Source: Cellulomonas persica (GTDB taxonomy: Bacteria > Actinomycetota > Actinomycetes > Actinomycetales > Cellulomonadaceae). Taken from it: a DNA stretch of 64,000 nt. Positions 37,196 through 50,031 of this stretch are shown one piece after another. Where the stretch lies: assembly GCF_007989825.1 (NCBI RefSeq), contig NZ_BJUA01000001.1, positions 344,894 through 408,893 of the forward strand. The letters are read 5' to 3'. Numbering within the stretch: position 1 is the first letter of the stretch; each line of letters opens with the position of its first letter. A program made the position numbers and the translations under genes. The notes beneath the pieces are model-generated. The model worked only from the letters and a program-made list of their open reading frames with translations. It did not search any database and was not told the DNA's origin.

Positions 37196-38665
37196 TCAGG
37201 CGCCGTTGCTCCCCGAACGGTTGCCCAGCGCGCCCGAGGCGATCCCGCCGGCCGCACCCGAGAGCACCGAGGCGATGTCGATGCCCGTGAGCGACTTGAC
37301 GACCTCCTGGCCCTCGCCGAGGACCTGACCGACCGTCTTGGTGACCGCCGACGCTCCGTCGGTCGAGACCACCGTGAGCTGCTTGATCGCCGCGATCGGG
37401 TCGGACGCCGCCTTCACGATCTCCGGCAGGACCGCGATGACCTGCTGGGCGAGGATCGCCTCGCCCTGCTCCCGCAGCGCGTCGGCCTGCGCCTTCGTCG
37501 CCTCGGCCGCGGCTAGGCCCTCGGCCTTCGCCGCCGCCGCGCGGGCGAGACCGAGCGCCTCGACCGCCTGCGCCTCGGCGAGCTGACGGTCACGCTCGGC
37601 GTTGCCCGCGCGGATCGTGGCCTGCGCCGCGGCCTCGGCGTCGTTGACCGCCGCGACCTTGTTCGCCTCGGCGATGCGCGTGCGCTTGAACGCGTCCGCC
37701 TCCGTCGCGGCGTTCGCCGCGTCGCGCTCGCCGGTCGCCTGCTGGACCGCGGCGTACGCGGCGGCCTCGGCCGGCTTGCGCACGTCGATGTCGAGCTGCT
37801 CCTCGGTGACCTTGGCCTTCTCGGCGAGCGCCTCGCGCTCCTGCTGCGCGACGAGCTTGTCCTGCTCGGCACGCGCGAGGCGGCCCGCGGCCTCGGCCTC
37901 GGCGTTCGCGCGGTCGGTCTCGGCCTTGATGGTGGCCTGCTTGAGCGCGAGGTCACGCTGGCGCTCGGCGATGGCCTCGGCCGCCACGATCTTGGCGAAC
38001 TCGGAGACCTGCTGCGCCTCGGCCTCCTTGACCTCGGCGACCTGGCGGGCACGGGCGGCCTCGGCGCGACCGAGGTTCGCCAGGTAGTCCGAACCGGGCG
38101 TCGAGATGTCGGAGATGTTGAGCAGGTCGACCTGCAGGCCCTGCTCGGCGAGGTCGGCCTTGGTCGAGGCGACGACCGCGTCCTGCAGCGACTTGCGGTC
38201 GCTGATGATCTGCTCGATCGTCATGTCGCCGATGATCGAGCGCAGCGACCCCTCGAGCGACTCCTTGATGACGTCGGTCAGCGTCGCCTGCTGCGACAGG
38301 AAGCGCTGGGCCGCACGACGCACGCCCTCCTCGTCGCCGCGCACCTTGAAGTTGATCGACGCCTTGATGGCGAGCTTGATGCGGTTCTTGTCGACGCCCT
38401 CGACCGTGATGCCGATCTGCCGCTGCTCGAGCGAGATCGGGAAGCCCTGCTGCAGCACGGGCCAGACGAAGACGCGGCCGCCGACGACCACGCGCTGACC
38501 GCCGTCACCCGCGTTCTTGCCGGCGCCACGGCCGACGATGATGAGCGCCTCGTTGGGGGGCACGCGGCGGATGCGCTTCGTGACGAGCGCGAGGACCGCG
38601 AAGAACGCGATGACCAGTGCGAGCACGGCGATGATCGCCGCACCGTTCTCCAAGAACTCGGGCAT
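37196..38665 (-). CDS. Flotillin-like SPFH protein
   Basis: The 489-residue membrane protein organises ordered membrane domains. It has an N-terminal membrane segment (about 10-28), an SPFH/band-7 domain (about 30-215, with RRVPPNEALIIVGRG and IEQIISDRKSLQDAVV), then a long Ala/Glu/Lys-rich coiled coil (about 200-400) with the AEA repeats typical of flotillins, and a Gly-rich tail. Flotillins often pair with NfeD proteins, and one is encoded directly upstream, so the two probably act together. Its cargo is unknown. Confidence 0.88.
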   Translation of the reverse strand: MPEFLENGAAIIAVLALVIAFFAVLALVTKRIRRVPPNEALIIVGRGAGKNAGDGGQRVVVGGRVFVWPVLQQGFPISLEQRQIGITVEGVDKNRIKLAIKASINFKVRGDEEGVRRAAQRFLSQQATLTDVIKESLEGSLRSIIGDMTIEQIISDRKSLQDAVVASTKADLAEQGLQVDLLNISDISTPGSDYLANLGRAEAARARQVAEVKEAEAQQVSEFAKIVAAEAIAERQRDLALKQATIKAETDRANAEAEAAGRLARAEQDKLVAQQEREALAEKAKVTEEQLDIDVRKPAEAAAYAAVQQATGERDAANAATEADAFKRTRIAEANKVAAVNDAEAAAQATIRAGNAERDRQLAEAQAVEALGLARAAAAKAEGLAAAEATKAQADALREQGEAILAQQVIAVLPEIVKAASDPIAAIKQLTVVSTDGASAVTKTVGQVLGEGQEVVKSLTGIDIASVLSGAAGGIASGALGNRSGSNGA

Positions 38666-38776
38666 GGTGTCCCGGGTCGCCCCGGGCTCCTTCCTGTCCG
38701 GCCGCGACGAGCGCCGCGGCGTGGGTGGGTTCGGTCGATGACTCGGTGCGCGGACCTCGGTGTCCGCCGGGGTGGG

Positions 38777-39244
38777 TCAGGCGCGCGCGACCTGCACGCG
38801 TGACCCGGAGACGCCCACGACGACCACGCGCGTCCCTGCCTGGAGGGTCTCGTCCGACCAGGCCAGACGACTCTCGAGGTCCCGCACGCCTTCGAGCCGC
38901 ACCTCTCCGCCCTCCGGTCCCGTGGTCGCCGTGAGCACCCCGAACGCGCCCTCGAGAGGGGGCGGCGGCGCGTCCTCGGACTCCGCGAGCCGGTTGACGA
39001 CGAGCTGGGCGACGAGACCGGCCGCGGCCGCGAACGCGACCGCGATGACGTACGCCCAGATCACGTCGAGGTCCTGCGACAAGGCGAGCACACCCGAGGC
39101 GCCGAACACGACGGCGCCGATCCCGACAGCCAGCCCGGAGATCCCGCCGTCCCCGATCTCGAACGACTCGAAGATCTCGCCCACGACGAGCGAGAGGACG
39201 AGCAGCACCAGACCGATGGCACCGACCACGAAGAAGACCGTCAC
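38777..39244 (-). CDS. NfeD-like membrane protein
   Basis: The 155-residue protein has three to four hydrophobic segments (about 2-22, 35-57 and 62-84) and a C-terminal OB-fold-like soluble domain (about 100-155: GAFGVLTATTGPEGGEVRLEG). This is the short NfeD type, which lacks the N-terminal ClpP-like protease part. It begins at a GTG with AAAGGGA 7 nt upstream. The flotillin gene follows 111 nt downstream on the same strand, the usual partner. Confidence 0.78.
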   Translation of the reverse strand: MTVFFVVGAIGLVLLVLSLVVGEIFESFEIGDGGISGLAVGIGAVVFGASGVLALSQDLDVIWAYVIAVAFAAAAGLVAQLVVNRLAESEDAPPPPLEGAFGVLTATTGPEGGEVRLEGVRDLESRLAWSDETLQAGTRVVVVGVSGSRVQVARA

Positions 39245-39430
39245 GACTGTCCCTTTCCTGCTTGCCAGACCCCCGGGACGCCCGCCGAGCGGGCCACCCC
39301 TGACGTGAGTAACGGAGCAGTATGTCAGAGCAGGTCACCGCCGCGTGGGCGGTCTGTGGACAAGTTTCAGCACCGGCTCAGGACCGGATCAGCGCCGTCT
39401 CGCACGAGGTCCGCAGCTGGTCCGTCGACG

Positions 39431-42672
<3,242 letters not shown>

Positions 42673-43122
42673 TCAGCGACGCAGCCGCGGCGCGACCAGC
42701 ACGCCCACGCACGTCGCGATCCCGCCGAAGAACAGCACGGCGCCCGTCCAGAACACCGCCGCCGAGGGCTCCGCGACGACGACCGTCTCGGTCGCACCCG
42801 CGTCGGTCCGCCACGTGCAGGTCGTGCGCGGCGGGAGCACGTGGTTGTCCACCGACGCGCCCGCGACCTCGTCGCTGACCGCCACGAGGCACGGCACGTC
42901 GCCGGAGTTCGACGCCTCGAGCGACCGCGTGCCGAGCGTCACGAGCGTGACCAGCAGCAGGACGATGCCGACGATCGCCGCCCCGCTCGCGAGCAGCAGC
43001 GTCACGGGGTGCTCGAGGTGGACCCGGTTGCGCGCCTCGCCCGCGCGACCCACCGCCGCACCACGGCCTGCCGTGCCCCCGCGGCCCGCCGTCGCACGCG
43101 TCCCGTCACGTCCCTCGCCCAC
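42673..43122 (-). CDS. Small membrane protein of unknown function
   Basis: This 149-residue product has a basic, Gly/Ala/Arg-rich cytoplasmic N-terminus (about 35 residues), a first membrane helix (TLLLASGAAIVGIVLLLVTL), an extracytoplasmic loop of about 60 residues with two Cys (VPCLVA and TTCTWR) that could form a disulfide, and a second helix (AVFWTGAVLFFGGIATCVGV) near the C-terminus. It begins at a GTG with GAGGC upstream. It lies between the methionine-synthase-like gene and ligA on the same strand. I recognise no family. Confidence 0.6.
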   Translation of the reverse strand: MGEGRDGTRATAGRGGTAGRGAAVGRAGEARNRVHLEHPVTLLLASGAAIVGIVLLLVTLVTLGTRSLEASNSGDVPCLVAVSDEVAGASVDNHVLPPRTTCTWRTDAGATETVVVAEPSAAVFWTGAVLFFGGIATCVGVLVAPRLRR

Positions 43123-43181
43123 GCCTCACCCCGTTCGTCACGCGCCTGCCGCGCCCGTGCAGCCTACGACGCGCGCGCCGC

Positions 43182-44192
43182 TCAGCCGTGCGCGACCTCC
43201 GCGACCACGCGCGCGGCCCGGACCACGCCCGCGAGCGCACCGCGGGCCTCGTCGGGACCTGCCGGCGGGTCGCCGGCCAGCAGCACGACGTCGTCGAGAC
43301 CCGCTGCGGGTAGCCCGACGGACCGCCACGGCGCGGTCAGCGCCCGCGCCTGCCCGACGGCGTCCGGACCGGCGCACTGCGAGGACTGCTGCGGCGGGAC
43401 GTGCGCCCACAGCTGCAGCCCGGCCTCGACGACCTCGGCGACGCGTTCCCAGCCGCGCTCGTCGAGCGCCGCGATCTCGAGCGCGACCCCGTCGGCGCCC
43501 GAGGCCCGCACGGCCGGCAGCGCGGTCCAGGCGGTCCCACCGTGCACGACGACGCGCGCACCCGCTCCGCGCGCGGCCGCGACGAGCGCGCCCACCCGCT
43601 CGCCGGCCACCGGGCCCGGGACGGACCGCAGCCGCGCGTACCCCGAGAACGACGGCAGCACTCCCGCGACGGCCTGCGCGAGCAGCGGCTCGTGCAGCAG
43701 CACCACGGGCTGCGCGCCCGGAACGGCACGCGCCAGTGCGGCGAGGTGCTCGACGAGCCCGGCGGCCAGCGACTCGGCGAGGTCGCGCAGCGCGCCGGTG
43801 TCGGCGAGCACACGGTCGCCGCGCGCGAGGTAGGTCGACGCGGCGAGGGTCATCGGTCCGAGCACGGGCACGACGAGCGGACCGGCGTACCCGTGCGCGG
43901 CGACGGCGAGGGCGTCGAGGTCCTCGCGGGTGAACGCCCGCGCGCGGGCCAGGTCGCCGCCGGGCCGGTCGGCAAGCTTCCAGCCGTGCGGGCCGAGCTC
44001 GGCCGGCAGGTCGACGAGCAGCGCGAGCGCCTGGCCGGCGAGCGTCGCCCCGGGGCCTCGCGCGGGCAGGCGCACCGCGAACGGCAGGCCCGCCACCTCC
44101 GACGGGGTCTCGACGAGGTCGCCCACGACGACCGACTGCGCCTCGAGCACGTCCTGGCCGGGCCACGCCCCGGTCCCGCTGACGCCGATCAC
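43182..44192 (-). CDS. Cobalamin-independent methionine synthase-like barrel protein
   Basis: The 336-residue protein resembles the C-terminal barrel of MetE, encoded next to mnmA and ligA in many actinobacteria. Typical stretches are GTGAWPGQD at the start, LPFAVRLPARGPGATLAG, VPVLGPMTLAAS, VVLLHEPLLAQA and, at the zinc region, VVVHGGTAWTALPAVRASGADGV. In true MetE and the homologues I know, this last segment reads HxC or HCC, providing His and Cys ligands; here it is HGG, so the Cys ligand is absent. It lacks the MetE N-terminal domain. Methyl transfer to homocysteine is therefore doubtful. It starts at a GTG 16 nt after mnmA. Confidence 0.7.
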   Translation of the reverse strand: MIGVSGTGAWPGQDVLEAQSVVVGDLVETPSEVAGLPFAVRLPARGPGATLAGQALALLVDLPAELGPHGWKLADRPGGDLARARAFTREDLDALAVAAHGYAGPLVVPVLGPMTLAASTYLARGDRVLADTGALRDLAESLAAGLVEHLAALARAVPGAQPVVLLHEPLLAQAVAGVLPSFSGYARLRSVPGPVAGERVGALVAAARGAGARVVVHGGTAWTALPAVRASGADGVALEIAALDERGWERVAEVVEAGLQLWAHVPPQQSSQCAGPDAVGQARALTAPWRSVGLPAAGLDDVVLLAGDPPAGPDEARGALAGVVRAARVVAEVAHG

Positions 44193-44208
44193 GCGCGCGT
44201 CCCCGCGG

Positions 44209-45342
44209 TCACGCGCGCGTCCCGGCCGCGGAGCCCGCGGGGGCGGGCGTCCGCTCGGCCGACGTCACGGTCGCCTGGCCGACGACGCGCGTGCCGTCGT
44301 ACACGACGAGCGACTGCCCGGCGGCGACCCCGCGCAGCGGCTCGTGCAGCGCGACGCTCAGCCGCTGCGCGTCGGCGTGCGCGAGCGCGGCGGGCACAGG
44401 TGCGCCGTGCGCGCGGACCTGCACGCTCAGCGCCCCCTCACGCGGCGCGCCGGACGCGGCCGCGTCGTCGTACCAGACCGCCCGGTCCGCGTGCACGTGG
44501 TCGACGACGAGCTCGTCGGCCGACCCGACCACCACACGGTTGTGCACGGGCTCGACCGCGAGCACGTACCGCGGCCTGCCGTCGGGCGCGGGACGGCCCA
44601 GAGCGAGGCCGCGCCGCTGGCCCACGGTGTAGGCGTACGCGCCGTCGTGCGTCCCGACGACCGCACCCGAGGTGTCGACGACCTCGCCGGGCCGGGCGCC
44701 GAGCCGGTCGCGCAGGAAACCCTGGGTGTCGCCGTCCGCGACGAAGCAGATGTCGTACGAGTCGGGCTTGGCCGAGACCGACAGCCCGCGCGCGGCGGCC
44801 TCGCGGCGCGTCTCGTCCTTCGAGGCGACGTCGCCGAGCGGGAAGATCGACCGCGCGAGACGCTCGGGGCCCATCACGGCGAGCACGTACGACTGGTCCT
44901 TGGCCAGGTCGCGCGCGCGGTGCAGCTCATGCGACCCGTCGGGCCGGGTCACGACGCGCGCGTAGTGCCCGGTGCACACCGCGTCGAAGCCGAGCGCGAG
45001 CGCCTTGTCCAGCAGCGTCGCGAACTTGATGTGCTCGTTGCACCGCACGCACGGGTTCGGCGTGCGGCCCGCGGCGTACTCCGCCAGGAAGTCCGCGACG
45101 ACCGTCTCCTCGAACCGCTCGGACAGGTCCCACACGTAGTACGGGATGCCCAGGACGTCGGCGGCCCGACGCGCGTCGCCCGCGTCCTCGATCGAGCAGC
45201 ACCCGCGCGAGCCCGTGCGGAACTGGTCGCGCGTGCGGGACAGCGCCATGTGCACGCCGACGACGTCGTGGCCGGCCTCCACGGCACGCGCCGCGGCGAC
45301 CGCCGAGTCGACGCCGCCCGACAGGGCGGCGAGCACGCGCAC
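44209..45342 (-). CDS. mnmA: tRNA-specific 2-thiouridylase
   Basis: MnmA thiolates U34 in the anticodon of tRNA(Lys), tRNA(Glu) and tRNA(Gln), taking sulfur from a cysteine desulfurase. The 377-residue protein has the PP-loop ATP motif [12 protein letters not shown], the catalytic Cys98 in [12 protein letters not shown] and the second catalytic Cys200 in SYDICFV, plus a C-terminal beta-barrel with [12 protein letters not shown]. The GTG start follows immediately after the stop codon of the desulfurase gene with no gap, so the pair is cotranscribed and probably coupled. Confidence 0.95.
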   Translation of the reverse strand: MRVLAALSGGVDSAVAAARAVEAGHDVVGVHMALSRTRDQFRTGSRGCCSIEDAGDARRAADVLGIPYYVWDLSERFEETVVADFLAEYAAGRTPNPCVRCNEHIKFATLLDKALALGFDAVCTGHYARVVTRPDGSHELHRARDLAKDQSYVLAVMGPERLARSIFPLGDVASKDETRREAAARGLSVSAKPDSYDICFVADGDTQGFLRDRLGARPGEVVDTSGAVVGTHDGAYAYTVGQRRGLALGRPAPDGRPRYVLAVEPVHNRVVVGSADELVVDHVHADRAVWYDDAAASGAPREGALSVQVRAHGAPVPAALAHADAQRLSVALHEPLRGVAAGQSLVVYDGTRVVGQATVTSAERTPAPAGSAAGTRA

Positions 45343-46569
45343 TCAGGCCACCCCCACCCGCGTCGACGGCGAACCCGCCAGACCGGCCGCGCGGGCGCGC
45401 TCGAGCACGGCCGGCAGCGCCGCGTGCAGCGCCGCGACGTCGTCGGACGACGAGGTGTGGCCGAGCGAGAACCGCAGCGCACCACGCGCGTCGTCCTCGC
45501 CGACGCCCATCGCGAGCAGCACGTGCGAGGGCCGCGGGACGCCCGCCTGGCACGCCGACCCGGTCGAGGCCTCGACGCCCGCCGAGTCGAGCAGGTAGAG
45601 CAGCGAGTCGCCCTCGCAGCCGGGGAACGTGAAGTGCGCGTTCGCGGGCAGCCGCCGCCCGGGGTCGGCGGGTCCGCGCAGGACGGCGCTCGGGTCGATC
45701 GCCCGCACCCCGGCGACGAGCTCGTCGCGCAGCGCGGCCAGCCGCGGCGCGCTCGTCGGGCGGGCCGCGACGGCCTCGTCGACGGCCGTCGCGAACGACG
45801 CGAGCAGCGCCGCGTCGAGCGTGCCGGACCGCACGCCGCGCTCCTGCCCGCCGCCGTGCAGCACGGGCGTGAGCTCGAGGCCGCGCCGGGCGAGCAGCGC
45901 GCCCGTGCCGCCCGGGCCGCCGAGCTTGTGCGCCGAGACCGTCATCGCGTCGAGCCCGCTCGCCGCGAAGTCCACGGGGACCTGGCCGACGGCCTGCACC
46001 GCGTCCGCGTGCACCGGCACGCCGTACCGTCGGGCGAGCGCGACGACGTCGTCGAGCGGCTGCAGCGCGCCCACCTCGTTGTTGGCCCACATGACCGACA
46101 CGAGCGCGGCGTTCTCGCCGTTCGCCTCGAGCTCGGCGCGCAGCGCGTCGACGTCGAGCACCCCGTCGGCGTCCACCGGGAGCAGCACGAGCTCGGCGCC
46201 CGCGTGCTCCGCCATCCAGAACGCCGGGTCGAGGACCGCATGGTGCTCGACCGCGGACACGAGGATCCGCCGGCGCGCGGGGTCCTGCGTGCGCCGCGCC
46301 CAGAACAGTCCCTTGATCGCGAGGTTGTCCGCCTCGGTCCCGCCCGACGTCCACAGCACCTCGCTCGGGCGCGCGCCGAGCGCGGCCGCGAACCGCTCGC
46401 GCGCCTCCTCGACCACGCGCCGCGCCGCCCGCCCCGAGGCGTGCAGGGACGACGGGTTGCCGGTCCGGACGAGCTCGTGCTCGAGCGCGCGGACCGCCGC
46501 GGGGAGCATGGGCGTGGTCGCTGCGTGGTCGAGGTACGACGCGGCGGTCGCCGCCGGGCGGGCAGTCAC
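45343..46569 (-). CDS. Cysteine desulfurase (NifS/IscS type)
   Basis: This PLP enzyme converts cysteine to alanine and passes the persulfide sulfur on. The 408-residue protein has YLDHAATTPMLPAAV at its start, SAVEHHAVLD with the PLP-stacking His, PLP-binding Lys215 in TVSAHKLGGPGG and the catalytic Cys340 in STGSACQAG. Because mnmA follows directly, tRNA thiolation is its most likely main role, possibly together with Fe-S assembly. It heads a minus-strand run nifS-mnmA-MetE-like-membrane protein-ligA-GNAT. Confidence 0.94.
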   Translation of the reverse strand: MTARPAATAASYLDHAATTPMLPAAVRALEHELVRTGNPSSLHASGRAARRVVEEARERFAAALGARPSEVLWTSGGTEADNLAIKGLFWARRTQDPARRRILVSAVEHHAVLDPAFWMAEHAGAELVLLPVDADGVLDVDALRAELEANGENAALVSVMWANNEVGALQPLDDVVALARRYGVPVHADAVQAVGQVPVDFAASGLDAMTVSAHKLGGPGGTGALLARRGLELTPVLHGGGQERGVRSGTLDAALLASFATAVDEAVAARPTSAPRLAALRDELVAGVRAIDPSAVLRGPADPGRRLPANAHFTFPGCEGDSLLYLLDSAGVEASTGSACQAGVPRPSHVLLAMGVGEDDARGALRFSLGHTSSSDDVAALHAALPAVLERARAAGLAGSPSTRVGVA

Positions 46570-46651
46570 GCCACGAGTCTACGAACCGCCGCGCGCGGCA
46601 CCGTCTCCGCGAGCGGGACACCCGCGCACGGCGGGCGCCAGACCTGGCAAG

Positions 46652-47647
46652 ATGTCCGCCGTGAGCGCCGACGACGACGTCCTGGCCCTGCCGCTCGCCT
46701 TCAGCGGGCAGCGACTCGCCTGGCGCGACCTCCCCCGATCCGTGCGGACGCGCATCGGCGACCTCGCGGGCGCCCAGGTGAGCGCGGAGATCGACGCGAC
46801 GAGCGGCTTCTCCCCCGGCTTCGCCGCGGTGCTCGAGCTCGCCGACGGCCGCGACGTCTTCGTCAAGGCCGTCTCGCCCGAGCAGAACCCCCACTCGCCG
46901 GAGCTCGCGCGCGCCGAGATCCGCAACGCCGCCGCGCTGCCGCCCGAGGTCCCGGCCCCGCCGCTGCTGTGGTCGCACGACGACGGCGACTGGGTGGTCC
47001 TCGGCTTCGAGGCCGTGCACGGCCGCTCGCCGGTGCTCCCGTGGCGCCCGGACGACCTGGGCGAGGTGCTCGAGACCGTCGGCAGGCTCGCCGACGCCGA
47101 GCCCGTCAGCGGCCACACGCTGCCGCGCACCGACGACCAGCTCGCCGACGACTTCCAGGGCTGGCGCCACCTGGCGGCGGGGCCTGGATCGGCGCTCGAC
47201 GAGCTCGCACGCGAGGGCGGCTCGACCGGGCAGTGGGCAGTCGACTCGCTCGAGCGCCTGGTCCTGCTCGAGCAGGACGCGCTGCCCGCGTGCGCGGGTG
47301 ACGCGCTCGTGCACGGCGACCTGCGCGCGGACAACGTCATGATCGACGACCACGGCCGCGTCTGGCTGATCGACTGGCCGCACGCGAGCGTCGGCGCCCC
47401 GTGGCTCGACCTGGCCTTCATGCTGCCGAGCGTCGCGCTGCAGGGCGGCGGGGACCCCGCCGCGATCTTCCGCGGGCACCAGCTGTCGGTCGGGGTGTCC
47501 GACGACGAGCTGCGCGCGTGCCTCGCGGCGCTCGCGGGCTACTTCGCGTACGGCAGCGTGCAGCCGCCCCCGCCGGGCATCCCCAACCTGCGGGCGTTCC
47601 AGCGCGCGCAGGCGTACGCGACGCTCGCCTGGCTGCGCACGGTCTAG
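46652..47647 (+). CDS. Aminoglycoside-phosphotransferase-like kinase
   Basis: The 331-residue protein has the APH kinase fold. The P-loop-equivalent region is FSPGFAAVLELADGRDVFVKAV with the ATP-contacting Lys, the catalytic loop is LVHGDLRADNVMID, and the metal-binding Asp lies in VWLIDWPHASVGAPWLD. These match small-molecule kinases of the APH/choline kinase superfamily, and the substrate may be an aminoglycoside, an amino alcohol or something else; nothing nearby suggests antibiotic resistance. The ATG at 46652 is preferred, with a GTG at 46661 possible. It lies between the divergent nifS gene and the convergent pfk gene. Confidence 0.78.
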   Translation: MSAVSADDDVLALPLAFSGQRLAWRDLPRSVRTRIGDLAGAQVSAEIDATSGFSPGFAAVLELADGRDVFVKAVSPEQNPHSPELARAEIRNAAALPPEVPAPPLLWSHDDGDWVVLGFEAVHGRSPVLPWRPDDLGEVLETVGRLADAEPVSGHTLPRTDDQLADDFQGWRHLAAGPGSALDELAREGGSTGQWAVDSLERLVLLEQDALPACAGDALVHGDLRADNVMIDDHGRVWLIDWPHASVGAPWLDLAFMLPSVALQGGGDPAAIFRGHQLSVGVSDDELRACLAALAGYFAYGSVQPPPPGIPNLRAFQRAQAYATLAWLRTV

Positions 47648-47661
47648 GTGCACGGCGCTCA

Positions 47662-47687
47662 CGACGAGCCGGCCGCGCTCCTCGTCG
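47662..47687. terminator. Weak hairpin between convergent genes
   Basis: CGACGAG pairs with CTCGTCG (7 bp, 12-nt loop) in the 58-bp gap between the kinase-fold gene and pfk. It is short and could be incidental. Confidence 0.3.
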
Positions 47688-47705
47688 GCGGGGCGAGCCC
47701 GCTGG

Positions 47706-48839
47706 TCAGTCGCCCAGGCCCGTGCCCACCTGACGCGCCGCGGCGATCCATGCGTGGTCCTGCGGCACGAGCTTGACCTTGCCCGCCACCTGCGCGAGCG
47801 GCACCGCCTCGGTGCCCTCGCCGCGCGAGGCGACCATGACGCCGAACTCGCCGCGCGCGACCAGGTCGGCCGCGGCCGCGCCCAGGCGGGAGGCGAGCAG
47901 GCGGTCGGCCGCGCACGGCGTCCCGCCGCGCTGCACGTAACCGAGGATCGTCACGCGCGACTCGAGCCCCGTGGCGGCCTCGAGCTCGCGCGCGAGCTTG
48001 AACGTGTGCTCGCGCTGCGAGTCCTCGACGTGCCGCAGGTGCGACTTGGCGGCACGCACGGCCTCGGGCGTCTTGGCGGCCTTGACCAGCAGCTGCGCAG
48101 CCTCGTAGTCCGCCGTGTCGTCGGCGTCGCGCGCACCCTCCGCCACCGCGATCACCGAGAAGGTCGACCCGCGCGCCGTGCGCGCCCGGATCGTCTCCGC
48201 GACGGACTCGACGGTGTACGGGATCTCGGGGATGAGGATCACGTCCGCGCCGCCTGCGATGCCCGCGCCGAGCGTGAGCCAGCCCGCCCGGTGGCCCATG
48301 ATCTCGGTGAGGATGATCCGGTGGTGGCTGTGCGCCGTGGAGTGCACGCGGTCGATCGCCTCGGTCGCGATCTCCATCGCGGTCGCGAAGCCGAACGTCG
48401 TGTCGGTCTCGGCGATGTCGTTGTCGATCGTCTTGGGCAGCGTGATGACGTTGAGCCCCGCGTCCACGAGGCGCATCGCGTTCTTCGCGGTCCCGCCGCC
48501 GCCGAGCATGATGAGCGCGTCCAGCCCGTTGCGCTCGTAGTTCTCGACGACCGTGGGCACCATGTCGCGGACCTCGCCGTCCACGTTCCACCGGTGCACC
48601 TTGTCGCGGCTGGTGCCCAGGATCGTGCCGCCGACCGTGAGGATCCCCGACAGCGCGGCGCCGTCGAGCTCGACGAACCGGTTCTCGACGAGCCCCGTGA
48701 CGCCGTCCCGGAAGCCGATGAGCTCCATCCCGTAGTGGCCCGTCGCGGTCTTGCCGAAGCCGCGGATCGCGGCGTTGAGGCCTGGGCTGTCGCCGCCGGC
48801 CGTGAGGATCCCGACGCGCTTCGTCGTGGGTGCGGTCAT
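47706..48839 (-). CDS. pfk: 6-phosphofructokinase, mixed-type active site
   Basis: The 377-residue enzyme phosphorylates fructose 6-phosphate in glycolysis. Motifs are [17 protein letters not shown] (phosphoryl donor loop), [31 protein letters not shown] with the catalytic Asp139, [11 protein letters not shown] and [10 protein letters not shown]. In the E. coli numbering the residue at 104 is Gly (ATP type) but that at 124 is Lys (Lys136 here), typical of pyrophosphate enzymes. Position 103, Asp in E. coli and Glu in many group III enzymes, is Gly here. The phosphoryl donor is thus uncertain, with ATP the first guess. ATG 48839 is chosen over an upstream in-frame start at 48890. Confidence 0.9.
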   Translation of the reverse strand: MTAPTTKRVGILTAGGDSPGLNAAIRGFGKTATGHYGMELIGFRDGVTGLVENRFVELDGAALSGILTVGGTILGTSRDKVHRWNVDGEVRDMVPTVVENYERNGLDALIMLGGGGTAKNAMRLVDAGLNVITLPKTIDNDIAETDTTFGFATAMEIATEAIDRVHSTAHSHHRIILTEIMGHRAGWLTLGAGIAGGADVILIPEIPYTVESVAETIRARTARGSTFSVIAVAEGARDADDTADYEAAQLLVKAAKTPEAVRAAKSHLRHVEDSQREHTFKLARELEAATGLESRVTILGYVQRGGTPCAADRLLASRLGAAAADLVARGEFGVMVASRGEGTEAVPLAQVAGKVKLVPQDHAWIAAARQVGTGLGD

Positions 48840-49006
48840 GACGGCTCCTGTCGTCGCTGGGAGGAGGTGACCGTGCGCGACGTCGAGCACGAGCCCGGCC
48901 CCGCCGGGACGTCATGCGCGCCGGGGCTGGGCTCAGTCTCCTGACCTGCGGCGACGTCGCACAAGTCCGCACCGGGAACCGCGTGCGGACGACGTGGTCC
49001 GCCCTG

Positions 49007-49984
49007 TCAGCCCTTGAGCCGGCGGAGCTCGGCCGTCAGCTGCGGCACGACCGTCGTCAGGTCGCCCACGACGCCGAAGTCCGCGATCTCGAAGATCGGC
49101 GCGTCGGGGTCGGTGTTGATCGCGACGATCGTGCCGGACGCCTGCATGCCGCCGCGGTGGTGCACGGCGCCGGAGACGCCCGCGCCGATGTAGAGGCGCG
49201 GCGAGATCGTCACCCCCGTCTGCCCGATCTGCGCGTCGTGGCCGATCCAGCCCTCGTCGGTCGCGACCCGCGTCGCGCCGACCGCGCCGCCGAGCACGTC
49301 CGCGAGCTCCTCGAGCGCGGTGAAGTCGCCCTCGGTCCCGCGGCCACCGGTCACGACGATGTGCGCGCTGCCCAGGTCCGGCCGCCCGGTCGCGGGCCGC
49401 TCGGTCCGCTCGACGACGCGCACGCGCGAGGCGCCCGCGCTCGCCGTGAACGCGTGCTCGCCCACCTGTGGGGCGACCGCGGCAGGGGCGGGCGAGACGA
49501 CGACGCTGTTGGCCTTGACGAGCACGACCGCGACGGGCGTGCGGACCGCGGTGCGCGTGGTCCAGGTGCCGGCGAACACGGTCTTGCCGACGACGAGCGT
49601 GCCGTCGACGCGCTCGAGCGCGTCCGCGTCGGTGACGACGCCCGCACCCGTGGCGACCGCGAGGTACGCGGCGAGCTCCTTGTTCTCGAACGACGAGACG
49701 GCGAGCAGCGTGCGCGCGCCGGTGGCGTCGAGCAGCCCGACGACGCCCTCGGCGAGCACGGCCGGGACGCGCACGTCGGCGTCGCTCGTCAGCCGGTGCA
49801 CGTGCGTGACGCCGAGCTCGCCGAGCTCCGTGAGCGCGTCCGCGGAGGGCTCGGCCCCGTCGGCGGCCCAGACGCCGTGCACGCCGCCGTCCGTCAGGTC
49901 ACGCGCGAGCGTGACGAGCTCGCGCACGGGCGTGCGCAGCGCACCGGTGCTGGTGTGGTCGAGCAGGACGAGGATGTCGCTCAC
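49007..49984 (-). CDS. etfA: Electron transfer flavoprotein alpha subunit
   Basis: EtfA binds the FAD that carries electrons from acyl-CoA and related dehydrogenases to the quinone pool. The 325-residue protein has the N-terminal alpha/beta domain and a C-terminal FAD domain (about 195-315) with VVTGGRGTEGDFTALEELA, VATDEGWIGHDAQIGQTG and LYIGAGVSGAVHHRGGMQAS, then ADFGVVGDLTTVVPQL. It starts at a GTG and follows etfB after 47 nt. No dehydrogenase or ETF-quinone oxidoreductase gene is present in the window. Confidence 0.94.
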   Translation of the reverse strand: MSDILVLLDHTSTGALRTPVRELVTLARDLTDGGVHGVWAADGAEPSADALTELGELGVTHVHRLTSDADVRVPAVLAEGVVGLLDATGARTLLAVSSFENKELAAYLAVATGAGVVTDADALERVDGTLVVGKTVFAGTWTTRTAVRTPVAVVLVKANSVVVSPAPAAVAPQVGEHAFTASAGASRVRVVERTERPATGRPDLGSAHIVVTGGRGTEGDFTALEELADVLGGAVGATRVATDEGWIGHDAQIGQTGVTISPRLYIGAGVSGAVHHRGGMQASGTIVAINTDPDAPIFEIADFGVVGDLTTVVPQLTAELRRLKG

Positions 49985-50031
49985 GGTGGTCCTCAGGTCG
50001 GGTCTGGCGGTGGGCTGAGAGGCGCGCGTCG

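Noticed and set aside
46652..47647. Aminoglycoside resistance gene
   Set aside because: The fold is that of APH kinases, but the motifs fit general small-molecule kinases and the setting is housekeeping, with no sign of mobility.
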